Part shown: positions 31,601 through 42,517 of the stretch, one piece after another
Position numbering within the stretch: the stretch's first letter is position 1
Layout of the letters: each line of letters begins with the position of its first letter
Source of the DNA: Gautieria morchelliformis
Lineage: Eukaryota > Basidiomycota > Agaricomycetes > Gomphales > Gomphaceae
Reading direction: 5' to 3'
Length of the DNA: 64,000 nt
NCBI GenBank assembly: GCA_015179125.1
Contig: WHVA01000130.1
Span: forward strand, 62,001-126,000
Position numbers and translations under genes: made by a program
Notes under the pieces: model-generated
Database searches by the model: none
What the model was told of the DNA's origin: nothing
What the model saw: the letters and a program-made list of their open reading frames with translations, nothing else

Positions 31601-33000
31601 GGCCAGAGGACTGCTGACTATTTTTTTGAATCCGCAGCGGGAGCCGCTTCGGATTTCTCTTCCGTCTTTGCTGTGCGGCCCTTGGCCTTAGCAGCGGAGG
31701 TGGAAGCTTGGGTGTAATTGTGAGTGACGTGTCCGCCTTTGCCACAGAAAAGGCAAAGGTTGTTGTCCATACGACGCTGGCGTTCTGCAGGGGTTAGTTT
31801 TCCGTCCTTCCCAAGTTTGTCGGAAAGGTCCGGAGTGCTCTTCCGGGCGTTGGTGTTGGAACCAGAGGCCTGGTTTGTTGCGAGGGGTGTTGTTGTTGTT
31901 CCGGTTGCCGGAGTTGGATCCGGAACTGTTGTTGCTGTTGTTGTTTCCGGAGTTGTTGTTTCCGGAATTGTCTTCTTCTTGTCTTTATCAGACTTCTTGT
32001 CGGAAGACTTGTCGTTCTTGCTCTGGGTGGAAGTTTCACGAGAAATCTCGGAGTGTCTTTCCCAGTAGCGCGAATCGATGGATTGGGCGAGGTTTCAGAG
32101 GTCGGTAAGGGTGGCGGGTTTTCCAACGCGGGCAATTTCATCCTTGATGGGGGATGGCAAGCCCATGTAAAACTGACGTCGGAGTGCGGCTTCTCCCCAT
32201 TGGACTCGAGGAGCGAGCTGCTGGAATGTGACGATATATTTAGCTATCTTATGAGTGTCTTTCATACGAAGCTTATCGAGTTCATTTTCCGCATCGGCTT
32301 CCATATCAAATGGTCCGAAGTTGCTGCGGGAGTTCGGAAACGAAGTTGTGGTAATCGTCGGCCCAGTCGACAGAGCGAACGGGTCCATGAGGGCGGGTTC
32401 GAAGTAGTCGAGAGCCATGCCTCGGAGATAGGAAAGGGCGTAATTGACCTTCCGTTCCTCGTCGGGAAAGGCGTCGGGGCGATCACGGAAATTGAGTTGA
32501 AGCTGGACCAGAAATGGCTGGAGCTTCTTGGGGTCGGAACCGTCGAACTGATCTGGTTCGCAGACCTTTGTCTTGGGGCGTGGTGGTGCTTGGGCCGGGC
32601 GCTGAAGGTGTCCGGCTAGCATGGCGATAGCGTGTGCAAGATCCAGAACTGGCGTGGGCGGAACTGGGTTGGCGGGAATCTGAGGTGGAATTGGGGGTGG
32701 AGGACCGCCTGGAGGTGGTCCTGGTGGAGGTGGTGGTGGTGGAGCTGGGCGTCGGAATGACACTGCTGTTTGTTCTCCGCTGCTACTCGTCGAATTCCCG
32801 TCATAGTCAGGATTGTCGTCGGGATTAGCGTCGGGAACTTCTTCGAAACGTTGCGGAAAAGCATCGGAGAGCTCATTGTCAGCACGAGAGCTGCCGGAGG
32901 GTTCTGCGTGCCTTGGTGCTGCGGATCTGAGACTGCCAAAATAAGAGAGAGCTTCGACAGCTCCTGCTCGAGCTAAAGTAGCTGTGGTACGAGGAGGCAT
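31601..33000 (-). pseudogene. Gypsy II Gag
   Basis: The N-terminal 301 codons are open from the ATG at 33000 to 32095: a Pro-rich stretch, then the capsid core 'VNYALSYLRGMALDYFEPAL'. A TGA at about 32095 ('TLTDL', stop, 'NLAQSID'), a likely CGA change, precedes a Thr/Lys/Asp-rich linker. The zinc knuckle reads 'CLFCGKGGHVTHNY' near 31760-31720, with Tyr where the last Cys is expected. Confidence 0.82.
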
Positions 33001-33033
33001 AGTGATAGTTATCGGGTGGGAATCAGATAATAC

Positions 33034-33708
33034 TGTTACGTATCGAGATTTCCACTAAGTCGGAACTGGAAAGGACGGCGGCTTCAACTTATAGGTTGCG
33101 CCCCCAATGAACTATCGTCCTAAGTATTTCGGAACTGAGTCAGAAGTTGGAAAGTACTGAACCAAAGGTTGGTCGGAACTTGGGTCGGAACTGAGGCGGA
33201 AGGCGGAAGACGGAAGGCGGAAGACAGAAGGCGGAGAGAGACTGAGATCTTGCTAAACTCGCTGTGCTAAGAACAGGAGATGGAGCGAAGGAAATCAAGT
33301 ATCGAAGGTGATTATCTGATTGCAGAATAAGAGACATACATGACAGGCTTTTATACAAAGAGCTGAGGCAACAGGTAATGATATGGTACTAAGCAAATTC
33401 CGGAGGAAGCGGAAGTCGAGTAGACAATGTGTGGGAACTAACTATTGGAACAATGGGACTACAAGGGGGGTTCAGGGTAAGGTAGAACAATGGCAAAGAA
33501 CAAGGGGTCGGGAAAACATATCTGACAACGAAACACAAGGAGGGTCGGACATATGGTCTTGATGAACGGTAAGGTGGGTCCGGTAGGTCCGAGTAATAGA
33601 GTCGAAAGAACAAAGGAAATGTACAAGGGGCGGAATGTCGGAAATATCGGAGGGGCAGAAAGTGTTGCGGAACTGGAGGTCGGAAGTTGGAAATGAACGG
33701 TCGTAACA
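33034..33708 (-). repeat. 5' LTR of gypsy II (675 bp)
   Basis: Partner of 25751-26437, with small length differences in the CGGAA-rich part. Gag starts 34 bases inside it (ATG complement at 32998-33000). Its outer end is fused to the truncated accessory gene of gypsy III. Confidence 0.9.
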
Positions 33709-35230
33709 TAGAGCATGTGCGGGAAGAGCGCAAAACCGAGCAGGCTGCAGAGAAACTTGTGGAAGAGAAAGTGGCTGCAGACAAGGCAGTGGCAGACCAA
33801 GTGGCTGCAGAAAAAGCGGCTGCGGTGGAGAAAGAGGCTGCAGCTGCAAAGGTATGTCCGGGGCTTGTGCAACAATGGATGAGCTAACCATCGGAACAGG
33901 GAAAATTTGATGGTGTGGAAGAGATCTCCATGTGGAGTAGATCTCCTGTCAGTGGAGCCACCAGAAATGACTCCAAAGCCCAAGACCAAGGGCAAAGGAA
34001 AAGCAACGGCGGAATGGTGTGCAGCATGTGGAAAAGACCCACTGGAAAGAGGCACACCAGGGGGTGAGGTGGGCTGTGCCGGGTGAGGAAGGACTGCAGC
34101 TGGCAAGCCGTGAGGCTTGCCTTGACACTGGAGGCATGGCAAAATTTCCTGATTTTGGAAATCTACTGGAAATCCTGAGGATATTCCATATTTCTTCAAC
34201 ATTTCCCAGTTTAGGAAATTTGATGAAGATTTCAAGTTTTGTCAGAGTTTTTTTGACTTTAGGCAATCCTTCAAAATTTGTAAAGTTATTACCTCAAAAT
34301 CTTCAAGAAACTCTCAGGGAACATTGAATTTCCTCCTGGATGAAACTAAATATTTAATAAAGTTTCCTCAGCTTGGAAATTCTATGAAAAGGTTGGTTTC
34401 CTGAATATTTGCCAGGGAAAATTTGATTAAATATTTAGTTTCATGGAAGTGAAACATCAATGTTTCCTGAGTGCTTCCTGAAGGTTTTTAGGTGATAATT
34501 TTACAATTTTTGAAGGATTTCCTGCAGCCAAAAAACTCTAACAAAACATTAAATTTTCATCCAATTTCCTAAACTGGGAAATTTTGAAGAAATGTGGAAT
34601 ATCCTCAGAATTTCTGGTTGATTTTCAAAGTCAGGAAATTTTGCCATGTCTCCAATGTGAGAGGAGTCTGCCCTGTATATGGGACTTATCAGGCAAGGTG
34701 ACCATGTGCCATTGATGCAGGGATCAGAAACACAGTTGCGTTGTTGCAGGAATGAAGGTGAGGGTCTCCACGAAGCAGAGGAAAACTGGAGGCTCAGAAA
34801 AGGACTCTGAAGAGCCTTCAAAAGGACCCAGGAGGCTGCCGCCCAGGGCGGTGAAAGTTAGGGAGGCTTTGGAGGCCAGCAGAAGTGGAATCACCAGAGA
34901 GGAGTGGACTGCAGATCCTCTGTTGGATATCATGAGGTTGCTTCATGAGCTGCTGCAGCAAGGAAGAAACGCTGCACATGCAGCATCAGTTCTACACTGC
35001 GGTTGGGGATTGCCTTGGCATGTTTGAAGACCACTTAGATCAATTCAGTCAGGCATTGGTGGATGTGGGAGAGGAAGGATTCAGAGGTTGATGCAGAGGT
35101 CTCAGAGGGCAAAGTGGTAGATGTCATGAGGTTCACAGTGGAGCACAGGGTGAAAAGAGTTGAGGAAGAGCCAGAGGTGGAGGCGGATGACTGGGACGGA
35201 TTTGGGGACCAAACAATGGAGGATGACTAG
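33709..35230 (+). pseudogene. Accessory-gene remnant of gypsy III
   Basis: The 5' end is cut by the gypsy II LTR. 'EERKTEQAAEKLVEEKVAAD' continues the coiled coil. An intron GTATGT..AACAG (about 33852-33899) matches the intron position of gypsy II. A shortened cysteine segment follows ('AEWCAACGKDPLERG', then a further Cys), with a stop near 34085. After the palindromic insertion the C-terminal half appears at 34752-35227, ending 'DGFGDQTMEDD' and stop, close to the 'EEETMEDN' end in gypsy I. Frame breaks exclude a functional product. Confidence 0.6.
34135..34648. mobile_element. 514-bp AT-rich palindromic (MITE or foldback-like) element
   Basis: The left arm begins CATGGCAAAATTTCCTGA and the right end is its reverse complement. 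About 120 bases of each arm match with few changes (for example GAGGATATTCCA and TTTCCCAGTTTAGGAAAT in both). The inner parts (AATCCTTCAAAATTTGTAA, ACTAAATATTTAAT) are mirrored as well, so nearly the whole unit can fold into one hairpin. It carries no coding capacity. It splits the accessory gene of gypsy III. I could not establish a target duplication. Confidence 0.75.
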
Positions 35231-35379
35231 GGGTTGGAAATATCTTGTAAAATAATTTCTTGGAATGTCAGAAATAGATTAGTGGAGTTATTAATCAGAA
35301 TTAACTTGTGACTTAGGGGATGAAAAGCAGAGTAAGAGTGTTGGAGATGTCAGAAATGACTTATTGTGTGGGAAGGGGT

Positions 35380-36282
35380 CCAGGCTTGGCTGGGTATGCC
35401 TTGTGGAAATCAGAGATGAGTTCAGAGGTGTGGTTGAGTTCTGTGGCAGAAATCCAGGAAGTCTCTTGATCGGTGTTTTTGTAGCCTGCCCACTTGACTA
35501 GGTACTGGAGTTGGCATCTCTATCATTTGTCAAGCTTGGAGTTGAGTATTTCCAAGATTTCATATTCTGGTTCTCCGTCGATAATGACTGGTGGAGGTGG
35601 AGGCGGAGGTTGCTTGCAGTTTGGAATAGTGTTCGGAACTGATGGTTCAAGCATGAAGACATGGAATACCAGATGTACTGTGTGCATATTGTCCAAAAGT
35701 TGAAAGAATGACTGCCAACCTTAGCAATAATCTTGTAAGGGCCAAGGTATTTCCCAAAAAGCTTCTTTGGAGGGCGAGTGGTGCAGAAGTTTTCAGCTTT
35801 AACAAAGACTTTATTGCCTATTTTGAATGCCGGTTGCGGAAGACATTTCTAATCAGCAGAAGTTTGATATCTCTTTTGGGCAGTGGAAATGTTCTCTTGG
35901 AGGTGTTGGTGAAGGTCATCAAGTTCCACAACAAAGTTTCAGGCTTTGGCAGAGGCAAGGTTGTGTTCAGGGTGGATGGTGAGATTTGGGTGGTAGCCTT
36001 TGTTGGCGTAAAAGGGTGAAATTCCAGTGGTAGCGGAGGGTGCATTGTTGTAGGCGAATTCTGCAAGCGGAAGAAGGTTGGACCAGTTGCTATGTTGGCA
36101 GTTGCAATAGACACAGAGGTACTGCACGAGAGTCTGATGAGGATGTTCTGTTTGGCTGTTGCCTTCAGGATGATAACCAGAAGTGTGAAGGGGAGTTTCA
36201 TGTTGAGAGCCTTGCCCAATGTGCAGAAAAAGGATGACACAAATTCTGATCCATGGTCAGAAGTGACATGGGAGGGGATTCC
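35380..36282 (-). pseudogene. Gypsy III integrase and chromodomain remnant
   Basis: Collinear with 27950-28854 of gypsy II on the minus strand: chromodomain-like sequence at 35380-35600, then integrase up to 36282 with 'YCNCQHSNWSNLLPLAEFAY' and 'GISPFYANKGYHPNL'. Many missense changes and stops come from CpG loss. It ends where the LTR-C insertion begins. Confidence 0.8.
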
Positions 36283-36966
36283 TGTCATGACTCGTTTATT
36301 TCTTATACCTGGTAACTCCATCCTCCCTTTCATCACTCCACTTCTATGTTCGCTCCGTTTGCTCTTCGCCGAATTTGCCGAACGGTTATTCACTACTCGC
36401 GTCATTTGCCAGTAGCCACGCCATCAAAACACAATCGATGTCCTTACCCGGCTTGATGGTTCATCACTGGTCCTATCACCTTCTCGGCTCAACCCCCTTT
36501 GGGTGTCCCTATGGCCGGATGTCATGACTTGTTTATTTCTTGTACCCAGCTATCCCTATTTTCCCTTTCACCAATCCTCCTCTATGTTCGCTTGGCTTTG
36601 CCCTTCCCTTCGGCCATGCCTCTTCTATGTTCGCTCCATTCGCCCTTCGCCGCATTTGCCAACCAATCATTCGCTACTCGCATCATTCGCCAGTTGGCAC
36701 ACCATCAAACACGATCAACATTCTTTACCTGGCTTGATGGTTCATCACTGGTCCCAGCACCTTCTCGACTCAACCCCCTTTGAGAATTCCTATGGCCGGA
36801 ATGCATTAGCGGGACGTCCTACCCGTAGATCATGTGGGATCGACCCAGCAGACGAAGACTCGGTGCAGGGTAGCATGTATGCAGGTCTCAAGGCATGTTT
36901 TCATACATAGGTACCTTCGCCCTCTTTCCTCCCCATCGTTTCATGTTCGCACTCCTCTCATGAAAC
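36283..36966 (+). repeat. LTR-C, truncated copy with tandem 5' end, inside gypsy III
   Basis: Two successive LTR-C starts, TGTCATGACTCG at 36283 and TGTCATGACTTG at 36520, 237 bases apart. The copy ends near 36966, where gypsy III RT sequence resumes. It holds many TTCGC motifs. The sequence between the broken gypsy III ends is missing, so the insertion came with a deletion. Confidence 0.7.
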
Positions 36967-38293
36967 ACTAAAAAGTGGTGGGAGAATTGGTTAGACCAAA
37001 AGGCCTGACAACCCACTCAAAAGCACTGTAGCCGGTGCAGAAGGTGGTTTTCCACTCATCACCTTCTTGGATGCGGACAAGGTGATAAGGTCAATTTTGG
37101 TGTAGATCTTTGCCTTGCGCAGAGTATCAAGGAGGTCGGAAATTCACCGAAGCAGATATTTGTCTTTCTTGGTAAGGGCATTGAATTGAGTCTGTGGACA
37201 TCAACGCAGAGGCAGAGAGATCCATCCTTCTTTTTGACAAAAAGGACCAGAGCACTGTGTGGAAACAGTGAAGGGCAGATAAAGCCCATATTGAGGTGTT
37301 CATTGATGAATTCACAGAGAGTTTGCAGTTCACTTTGCAAAAGAGAGTAGATTGGTTCAAGGGGTGGAGATGCACCTTCTTCGAGAGCTATCTTCAAGTC
37401 CTAAGGTCGATGATCAGCAGGTCTATTGGCTTTCACGTGGTGAAGCTGAAAAACAGTTGAATCTTCTTTTCATTGTAGCACATGAAAAGCGGTAGCTGAA
37501 ACAAGGGAAATTTGAAGAGCTTCAATCGGAGGAGGGGTCAGAGTTGCTACCGTGGGACCAGAGTGTGGAATTGAATCTATGCACGGAGTTGCAGAAGAGG
37601 ATTTAGCCATCTTTGCAGACAATGTCAGAATAGATGGAAGATGATCTGGGGTACAGAACTGTATTTGGCCCAATACCCAGTCAATGGACAGATTATATCG
37701 GGTGAGCCAATTGTGTCCTAGTACAACAGAACAGCTAGCATCTAGTGGAGTAATGTAAAACATAACTTCATGGGTGTCCCCAGTAGTGAAGCAGACGGAC
37801 AGGTCCACAACTTGTGAAATAGCTGCATTGGATGACCCATCGAAAAGGCAGAGCAGAATTGTCGGAATGTTGTGGGTCAGAAGTTTATGTTTGAGAACAA
37901 AGTCGGAATCAAGGAAACAATGGGTTGAACCAGAGTCAATCGATGTGGTAAAGGAGGTGCAGAAATTGTGTCGGAGGTTAGTGGAATTGAGAGAGAGTCG
38001 GAGGATGAAAGAGCAGACATGCTGAGTCAAACCTCATTAGTCACACGAATGGGGTCAACACAGCCCTCAGCTGAGGCCAGAGGACTGCTGGCTATTTTTT
38101 TGCATCTGTAGCAGGAGTTGCTTCAGATTTCTCTTCCATCTTTGCTGCATGGGCTTTGGCTTTTGCAGTGGAAGAGGTGGCTCAGGTGCATTCACAGGCG
38201 ACATGGCCACCTTTTCCACAGAAGAGGCAAAGGTTGTTGTCTATGTGACGCTGGCATTCTGCAGGGGTTAGTTTCCCATCCTTCCCAAGTTTG
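36967..38293 (-). pseudogene. Gypsy III RT, protease and knuckle remnants
   Basis: RT: 'ALEEGASPPLEPIYSLLQSE' and '[19 protein letters not shown]' (37397-37059). Protease: 'SIDSGSTHCFLDSDFVL', which keeps Asp-Ser-Gly, and 'VVLGHNWLTRYNLSIDWVLG' (38030-37470). A knuckle-like piece near 38240-38200 follows. The Gag part continues at 39536-39957 after the LTR-C insertion at 38294. Frame breaks occur throughout. Confidence 0.78.
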
Positions 38294-39535
38294 TGTCAAG
38301 ATTAGTTTTTAGGCGTTAATATCGTGTATTAGTGAACACAGCAAATGCCCGAATAACTTGTGCAAATAAGTATGCCGTTCGGCGAATAGGTGAACCAACA
38401 AATGTTCACAAGATAAGAGGGTTGCCCAAACGGAGCTCGCCCTATCTACAGTCATAGCGAAATAGCCCGTGGCACTTGATGATATAATGTACAAGGTGTC
38501 ATGGAAGGGCTGTCTAAGTAGCGACAATCCCTTCGCCGACAGCACAGAAAATAGTTCGAAGGCTAAGGTAACGAAGATGAAGTATGAGAACTCACCAGTG
38601 ATGCCTAAGTCCTCTCCTGGTCGAAGATAGAAATCTCCAAGAGAAGGCTCGAGACGATGATCACAGGAAGGTCAAGTTTGCACAAGATGGACGATGTATG
38701 ATAATTGAACTGGGGAATATACATGCGAATGCAAACTACTTATATTGAATGCTCGTAAGGTATCAGCGAATAGGAAAGAGGCCGTCATGAGTCAAGGTTG
38801 GATCGGGGTGCGCAGTCGTGATACAACATAGATGAAATAAACATACAATAGAGTGAGAGAAGAGGGAGAACATGAAACGACGGAGAGTAAAGATGGCAAA
38901 GGCACCTATGTACGAAAACATGTCTTGGGGCCTGCATATACACCGCCCTGCACGAGTTCTTCATCTACTGGGTTGATCCCACATGACCTACAGGTAGGAC
39001 GTCCCGCGAACGTACCCTGCTCATATGAACACCAAAAGGGTGTTGGATTGAGAAGCTGATGGAGCTACTGATGAGCCATCATGCCGGGTAGGGATGTCGA
39101 TCATGTTTTTGATGGTGTGCCTGCTGGCGAATGATGCGAGCAGCGAATGGCTGTTCGGCGAAATGTGAGGAAGGGTGAACAGAGACGACATAGGGGAGGA
39201 GTGGTCGAGGTGGAGGGCGAAGCCGAGCGAACATGGGGGAGGAGTGGCGAAAGGGGAAATGGGGATAACAAGGTGCAGGAAATACACAAGTCATGACAAT
39301 CCGATCATGGGAACACCATCGAAAGAGGGTTGAGCGGAGGAGTGATAGGCCCAGCGATGACTACCAAGTCGGTCCAAAGACGTTGATCGTGCTTTGACGG
39401 CGTGGCTATGGTAAATGGCGCGAGCAGCGAAGATCGGTTGCCGAACACAGCGAGGGTGATCAGAATGAACACGGAGGTGGAGTGGGGAATGGGAGAACAG
39501 AGCATCTGAATATGGGAAATAAACGCGTCATGACA
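38294..39535 (-). repeat. Solo LTR-C (1,242 bp) in gypsy III gag, with target duplication GTTTG
   Basis: It begins TGTCAAGATT and ends CGTCATGACA on the plus strand, and the 5-bp duplication GTTTG is perfect (38289-38293 and 39536-39540). Read on the minus strand, two starts about 240 bases apart (39535 and about 39295) show a tandem duplication of the LTR 5' end. TATAAGTAG lies on the minus strand near 38740. The internal region of its parent element is not in the window, so the assignment to an LTR element rests on TG..CA ends, size and duplication. Confidence 0.78.
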
Positions 39536-39957
39536 GTTTGTTGGAAAGGTCGGGAGTGGTCTTCTGGGTTTGGTGTTGGCATTGGAACCAGAAGCGTGGT
39601 TGTTGATGCGAGGTGCAGGAGTGGAGTTCTGGTTGCAAGAATTGGAGCCAGAACTGTTGTTGTTTCCAGAGTTGTTGTTTCCAGAATTGGTCTGCTTCTT
39701 GTCCTTGTCAGACTTCTTGTTGGCAGGCTTGTCGTGCTTGCTCTGGTGGAGGTTTTGGCAATCTCAGAGTGTCATTCCCAGTAGCAGGCATCAATGGACT
39801 GAGTGAGGTTGCGGAGATCTGTCAGCATGGCAGGTTTTCCAATGAGGGCAATCTCGTCCTTGATGAGGGATGGAAGACCCATGTGGAACTGTTGGTGGAG
39901 TGCAGCTTCTCCCCATTGGACTTGAGGAGTAAGCTGCTGGAAAGTAACAATGTATTA
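39536..39957 (-). pseudogene. Gypsy III Gag fragment
   Basis: Continues the gag of gypsy III after the LTR-C insertion, collinear with 31815-32238 of gypsy II. It covers the linker and the part of the capsid core encoded by 'cttgatgagggatggaagac'-like sequence. The match stops at 39957, where AT-rich sequence and the transposase gene begin. Confidence 0.7.
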
Positions 39958-41897
39958 GACAATATTAGTTTGTAATATATATTAGTTGCAGAGTACGCCA
40001 AACTGCTAATATTATCCTACAGGCATGTGAGAAAATATTAGCAATGTCGCGTCCACCCCCGCCCACACCCACACATCCATTCCAGCCCACCACCGCGTCG
40101 CATGTGAGTATGCAGCCAATCCCGCCTGCTGTCTTTTATAACACCTTTCCCACACCCAGAACAGGGGGGCAAGCGGATAACGCCGCAGTACCTCCGGCAG
40201 ATGAGTGAGGCCAAGTGCATCTGGAGGTTCAGGTAAATATACACTACATGTGAATGCTTGAACAAACTCACAAAAACCACATTAGGTTTACAGCAGGGGA
40301 ACTTCAGCTCCTTGCAGATCTTTTGCAGCTCCTGAAACCTCTCATCACATCCGCCGGGAGCTGCGCAAGTGCCCTCGAGGTGATCTCACTTCTTTGTGCA
40401 CGCCTGCGGAGCCCAGAGGACCAGTGGTCCTTATCTACAAAGTACCACCGTCCTCAGTCCACTATCTCCCAAATCACCAACGAGACGGCTGTCAAGATTG
40501 GTTTTCAAGCGTTAATATCGTGTATTAGTGAACACAGCGAATGCCCGAATAACTTGTGCGAATAAGTATGCCGTTTGGCGAATAGGTGAACCAATGAATG
40601 TTCACAAGGTAAGAGGGTTCGCCTAAACGGGGCTCGCCCTATCTACAGTCGTAGCGAAATAGCCCGTGGTTCTTGACGATGTAACGTGCAAGGTTTCACG
40701 GAAGGCTGTCTAAGTCTCGACAATCTCTTCGCTGGCGAAGGTGCTCCTTCGGAGCCCTTCGCCAACAGCACAGAAAATGGTTCGAAGGCTAAGGTAACGA
40801 AGATGAAGTATGAGAACTCACCAGTGATGCCTAAGTCCTTTGCTGGTCGAAGATAGAAATCTCCAAGAGAAGGCTTAAGACGATGATCACAGTGAGGTCA
40901 AGTTTGCACAAGATGCACGACGTATGATAATTGAACTGGGGAATATCCATGCGAATGTAAACTACTTATATTGAATGCTCGTACGGTATCAGCGAATAGG
41001 AAAGAGGCCATCACGAGTCAGGGTTGGATAGGGGTGCGCAGTCATGATACTAAGGAGATGGAATAAACATACAATAGAGTGAGGGAAGAATGCGAACGTG
41101 GAACGACGGAGAGTAAAAGGGGGCGAAGGCACTTATGGACAAAACCATGTCTTGGGACCCGCATACATGCTACCCTGCACGGACTCTTTGTTGACTGGGT
41201 TGATCCCGCACGACCTATGGAAGGGACGCCCTGCGAACACACATTGGCCATACGAACACCCAATGGAGTTGGATTAAGAAGATGATGGGGCTAATGATGA
41301 ACCATCATGCCGAGTGATTGGTATCGATCATTTTTGATGGCGTGCCTGCTGGCGAAATGCGCGAGCAGCGAACAGAGGTTCGGGGGATGAGGCGAACAGC
41401 GAGTAGGGTGGATGTAGAGGAGGAGTGGTCGACAGGTGCGGCGAACTCTGACGAAGATGCTAGGGAGTGACGAGACGAGGGGGAACATGGAGGTAGCGCG
41501 GTAGGAGAAATAAACCGGTCATGACAATGGCCTCTTTCATCAATGCCTGGTGGGGCTTTCTCCTTGACTGGGACCGGCATGGGCTTTTGTCCCAGGAGAA
41601 GCTGGGTGAGTATGCTGATGCCCTTTACGATTTCGGAGCACCCTGTCGCAGTGTCTTCGGCTTCATTGATTGCACGATCCGGCAGACATGCCTACCAGGG
41701 ATGTATCAGGAGCTTGCCTACACCGGTTACAAGAAATGTCATGGCATGAAGTTTCAGGGGGTTGTCGTCCCCAACGGGTTGACTGCGCATCTAGCTGGCC
41801 CATACAGGGCCCCACAGAACGACACTGGAGTCCTGAAGGAAAGCTCACTGCTCCAGCATCTCGAGCGGTATGCGATTCAGCCTAGGTCACGGGAAGG
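39958..41897 (+). pseudogene. PIF/Harbinger-type DDE transposase gene (DDE_Tnp_4-like), split by an LTR
   Basis: The N-terminal exon ends 'MSEAKCIWRFR' near 40230, then an intron (GTAAATATAC..ACATTAG, about 40232-40283), then 'FTAGELQLLADLLQLLKP' and a helix-turn-helix-like part up to 40489. After the LTR-C insertion the frame resumes at 41527 with 'FINAWWGFLLDWDRHG', 'SVFGFIDCTIRQTCLPG' (first catalytic Asp), 'GYKKCHGMKFQGVVVPNG' and 'GPYRAPQNDTGVLKES' (second Asp region). The C-terminus with the last acidic residue is cut at 41897 by a gypsy LTR remnant. A decayed relative lies at 52740-53110. Confidence 0.78.
40490..41526 (-). repeat. Solo LTR-C (1,037 bp) inside the Harbinger-type transposase
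   Basis: It begins TGTCAAGATT and ends GTCATGACA. The flanks ACGGC (40485-40489) and ATGGC (41527-41531) are a 5-bp duplication with one C to T change at a CpG. Only one 5' unit is present here, unlike in the other LTR-C copies. Confidence 0.8.
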
Positions 41898-42387
41898 CTA
41901 AGTATTTCAGAAATGGAGGTCAGAAGTCATAAGAGGTGGAGGTAGAGAAGGGTTCAAGAATTGAGCTAAGTCGAATGTCGGAGGTCAGAGATCAGAAGCC
42001 GGAAGTCGGAAGACAGAAGGTCAAGAGGCAGAGAGTGAAGTTGATTAACTGATTGCAGAAACAGAGAGCATACATGAGTGGGTTTTATACAAAGAGCTGG
42101 AACAACAAGTAATGGGGCAAGCGTAATCAATTCCAGTGCGAGCGGAAGTAACTATGACAAACAGAGTAACTAACTAATGCAGAACAAGAGAACTATAAAG
42201 GGGTGCAGGGTAGAGTCAAGAACAATAGGCAAAAGAATGAGGGGAATGTAAGTCTAATGGACAGTGGAACAAATGGAACTCTTGATGTACCGGACTTGGT
42301 ATCTTGCTGTGCTAAGGGCCAAGTATGGAGGGCCGATGAATAGAGTTGTAAGGGGGTGTAGAAAGAACAAGGGGGTTGAGGGTTGAT

Positions 42388-42418
<31 letters not shown>

Positions 42419-42517
42419 CGAGGGTTGCGGACATTACGGACATTGCGGAATAGAGTCGGAGGTGGTGCGGAAGTGGATCGGAGGTTGCAGAGTTGGTCAA
42501 GCAGCATGGTCGTAACA
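41898..42517 (-). repeat. Truncated gypsy II-type LTR, probably the outer LTR of gypsy III
   Basis: It matches the gypsy II LTR from its base 87 or so (CTAAGTATTTC) to the end (GGTCGTAACA), with CpG-depleted variants (CAGAAG, GGTCAG). The first 86 bases are missing. Its orientation agrees with gypsy III. The inserted run of GGGTTGA repeats at 42367-42425 is a local expansion. Confidence 0.7.

Larger units (their letters stand above)
25751..33708 (-). mobile_element. Gypsy II: full-length chromodomain gypsy element
   Basis: LTRs at 25751-26437 and 33034-33708 enclose Gag, knuckle, protease, RT, RNase H, integrase and chromodomain on the minus strand, and an opposite-strand accessory gene next to the left (3') LTR. 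RT and protease carry several frame breaks; Gag N-terminus and integrase-chromodomain are open. The flanks (TCGGA left, TAGAG right) do not match, because the right LTR adjoins the body of gypsy III; the arrangement looks like an LTR-body-LTR-body chain formed by recombination. CGGAA/TTCCG is extremely frequent throughout. Confidence 0.9.
33709..39957 (-). mobile_element. Gypsy III: decayed relative of gypsy II, with three nested insertions
   Basis: Body only. Accessory-gene remnant (+) 33709-35230, chromodomain and integrase 36282-35380, RT 37397-36967, protease 38030-37470, knuckle region 38290-38090, Gag piece 39957-39536. It is collinear with gypsy II, but nearly all CpG sites have become TpG or CpA. 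It is interrupted by a palindromic element (34135-34648) and by LTR-C copies (36283 to about 36966 and 38294-39535). About 1.5 kb of integrase/RNase H matching 28854-30399 is missing at the first LTR-C site. Confidence 0.85.

Noticed and set aside
42360..42430. Short GGGTTGA repeats as a possible telomere-like or CRISPR-like array
   Set aside because: It is a local microsatellite inside an LTR remnant, with no spacers and not at a chromosome end.
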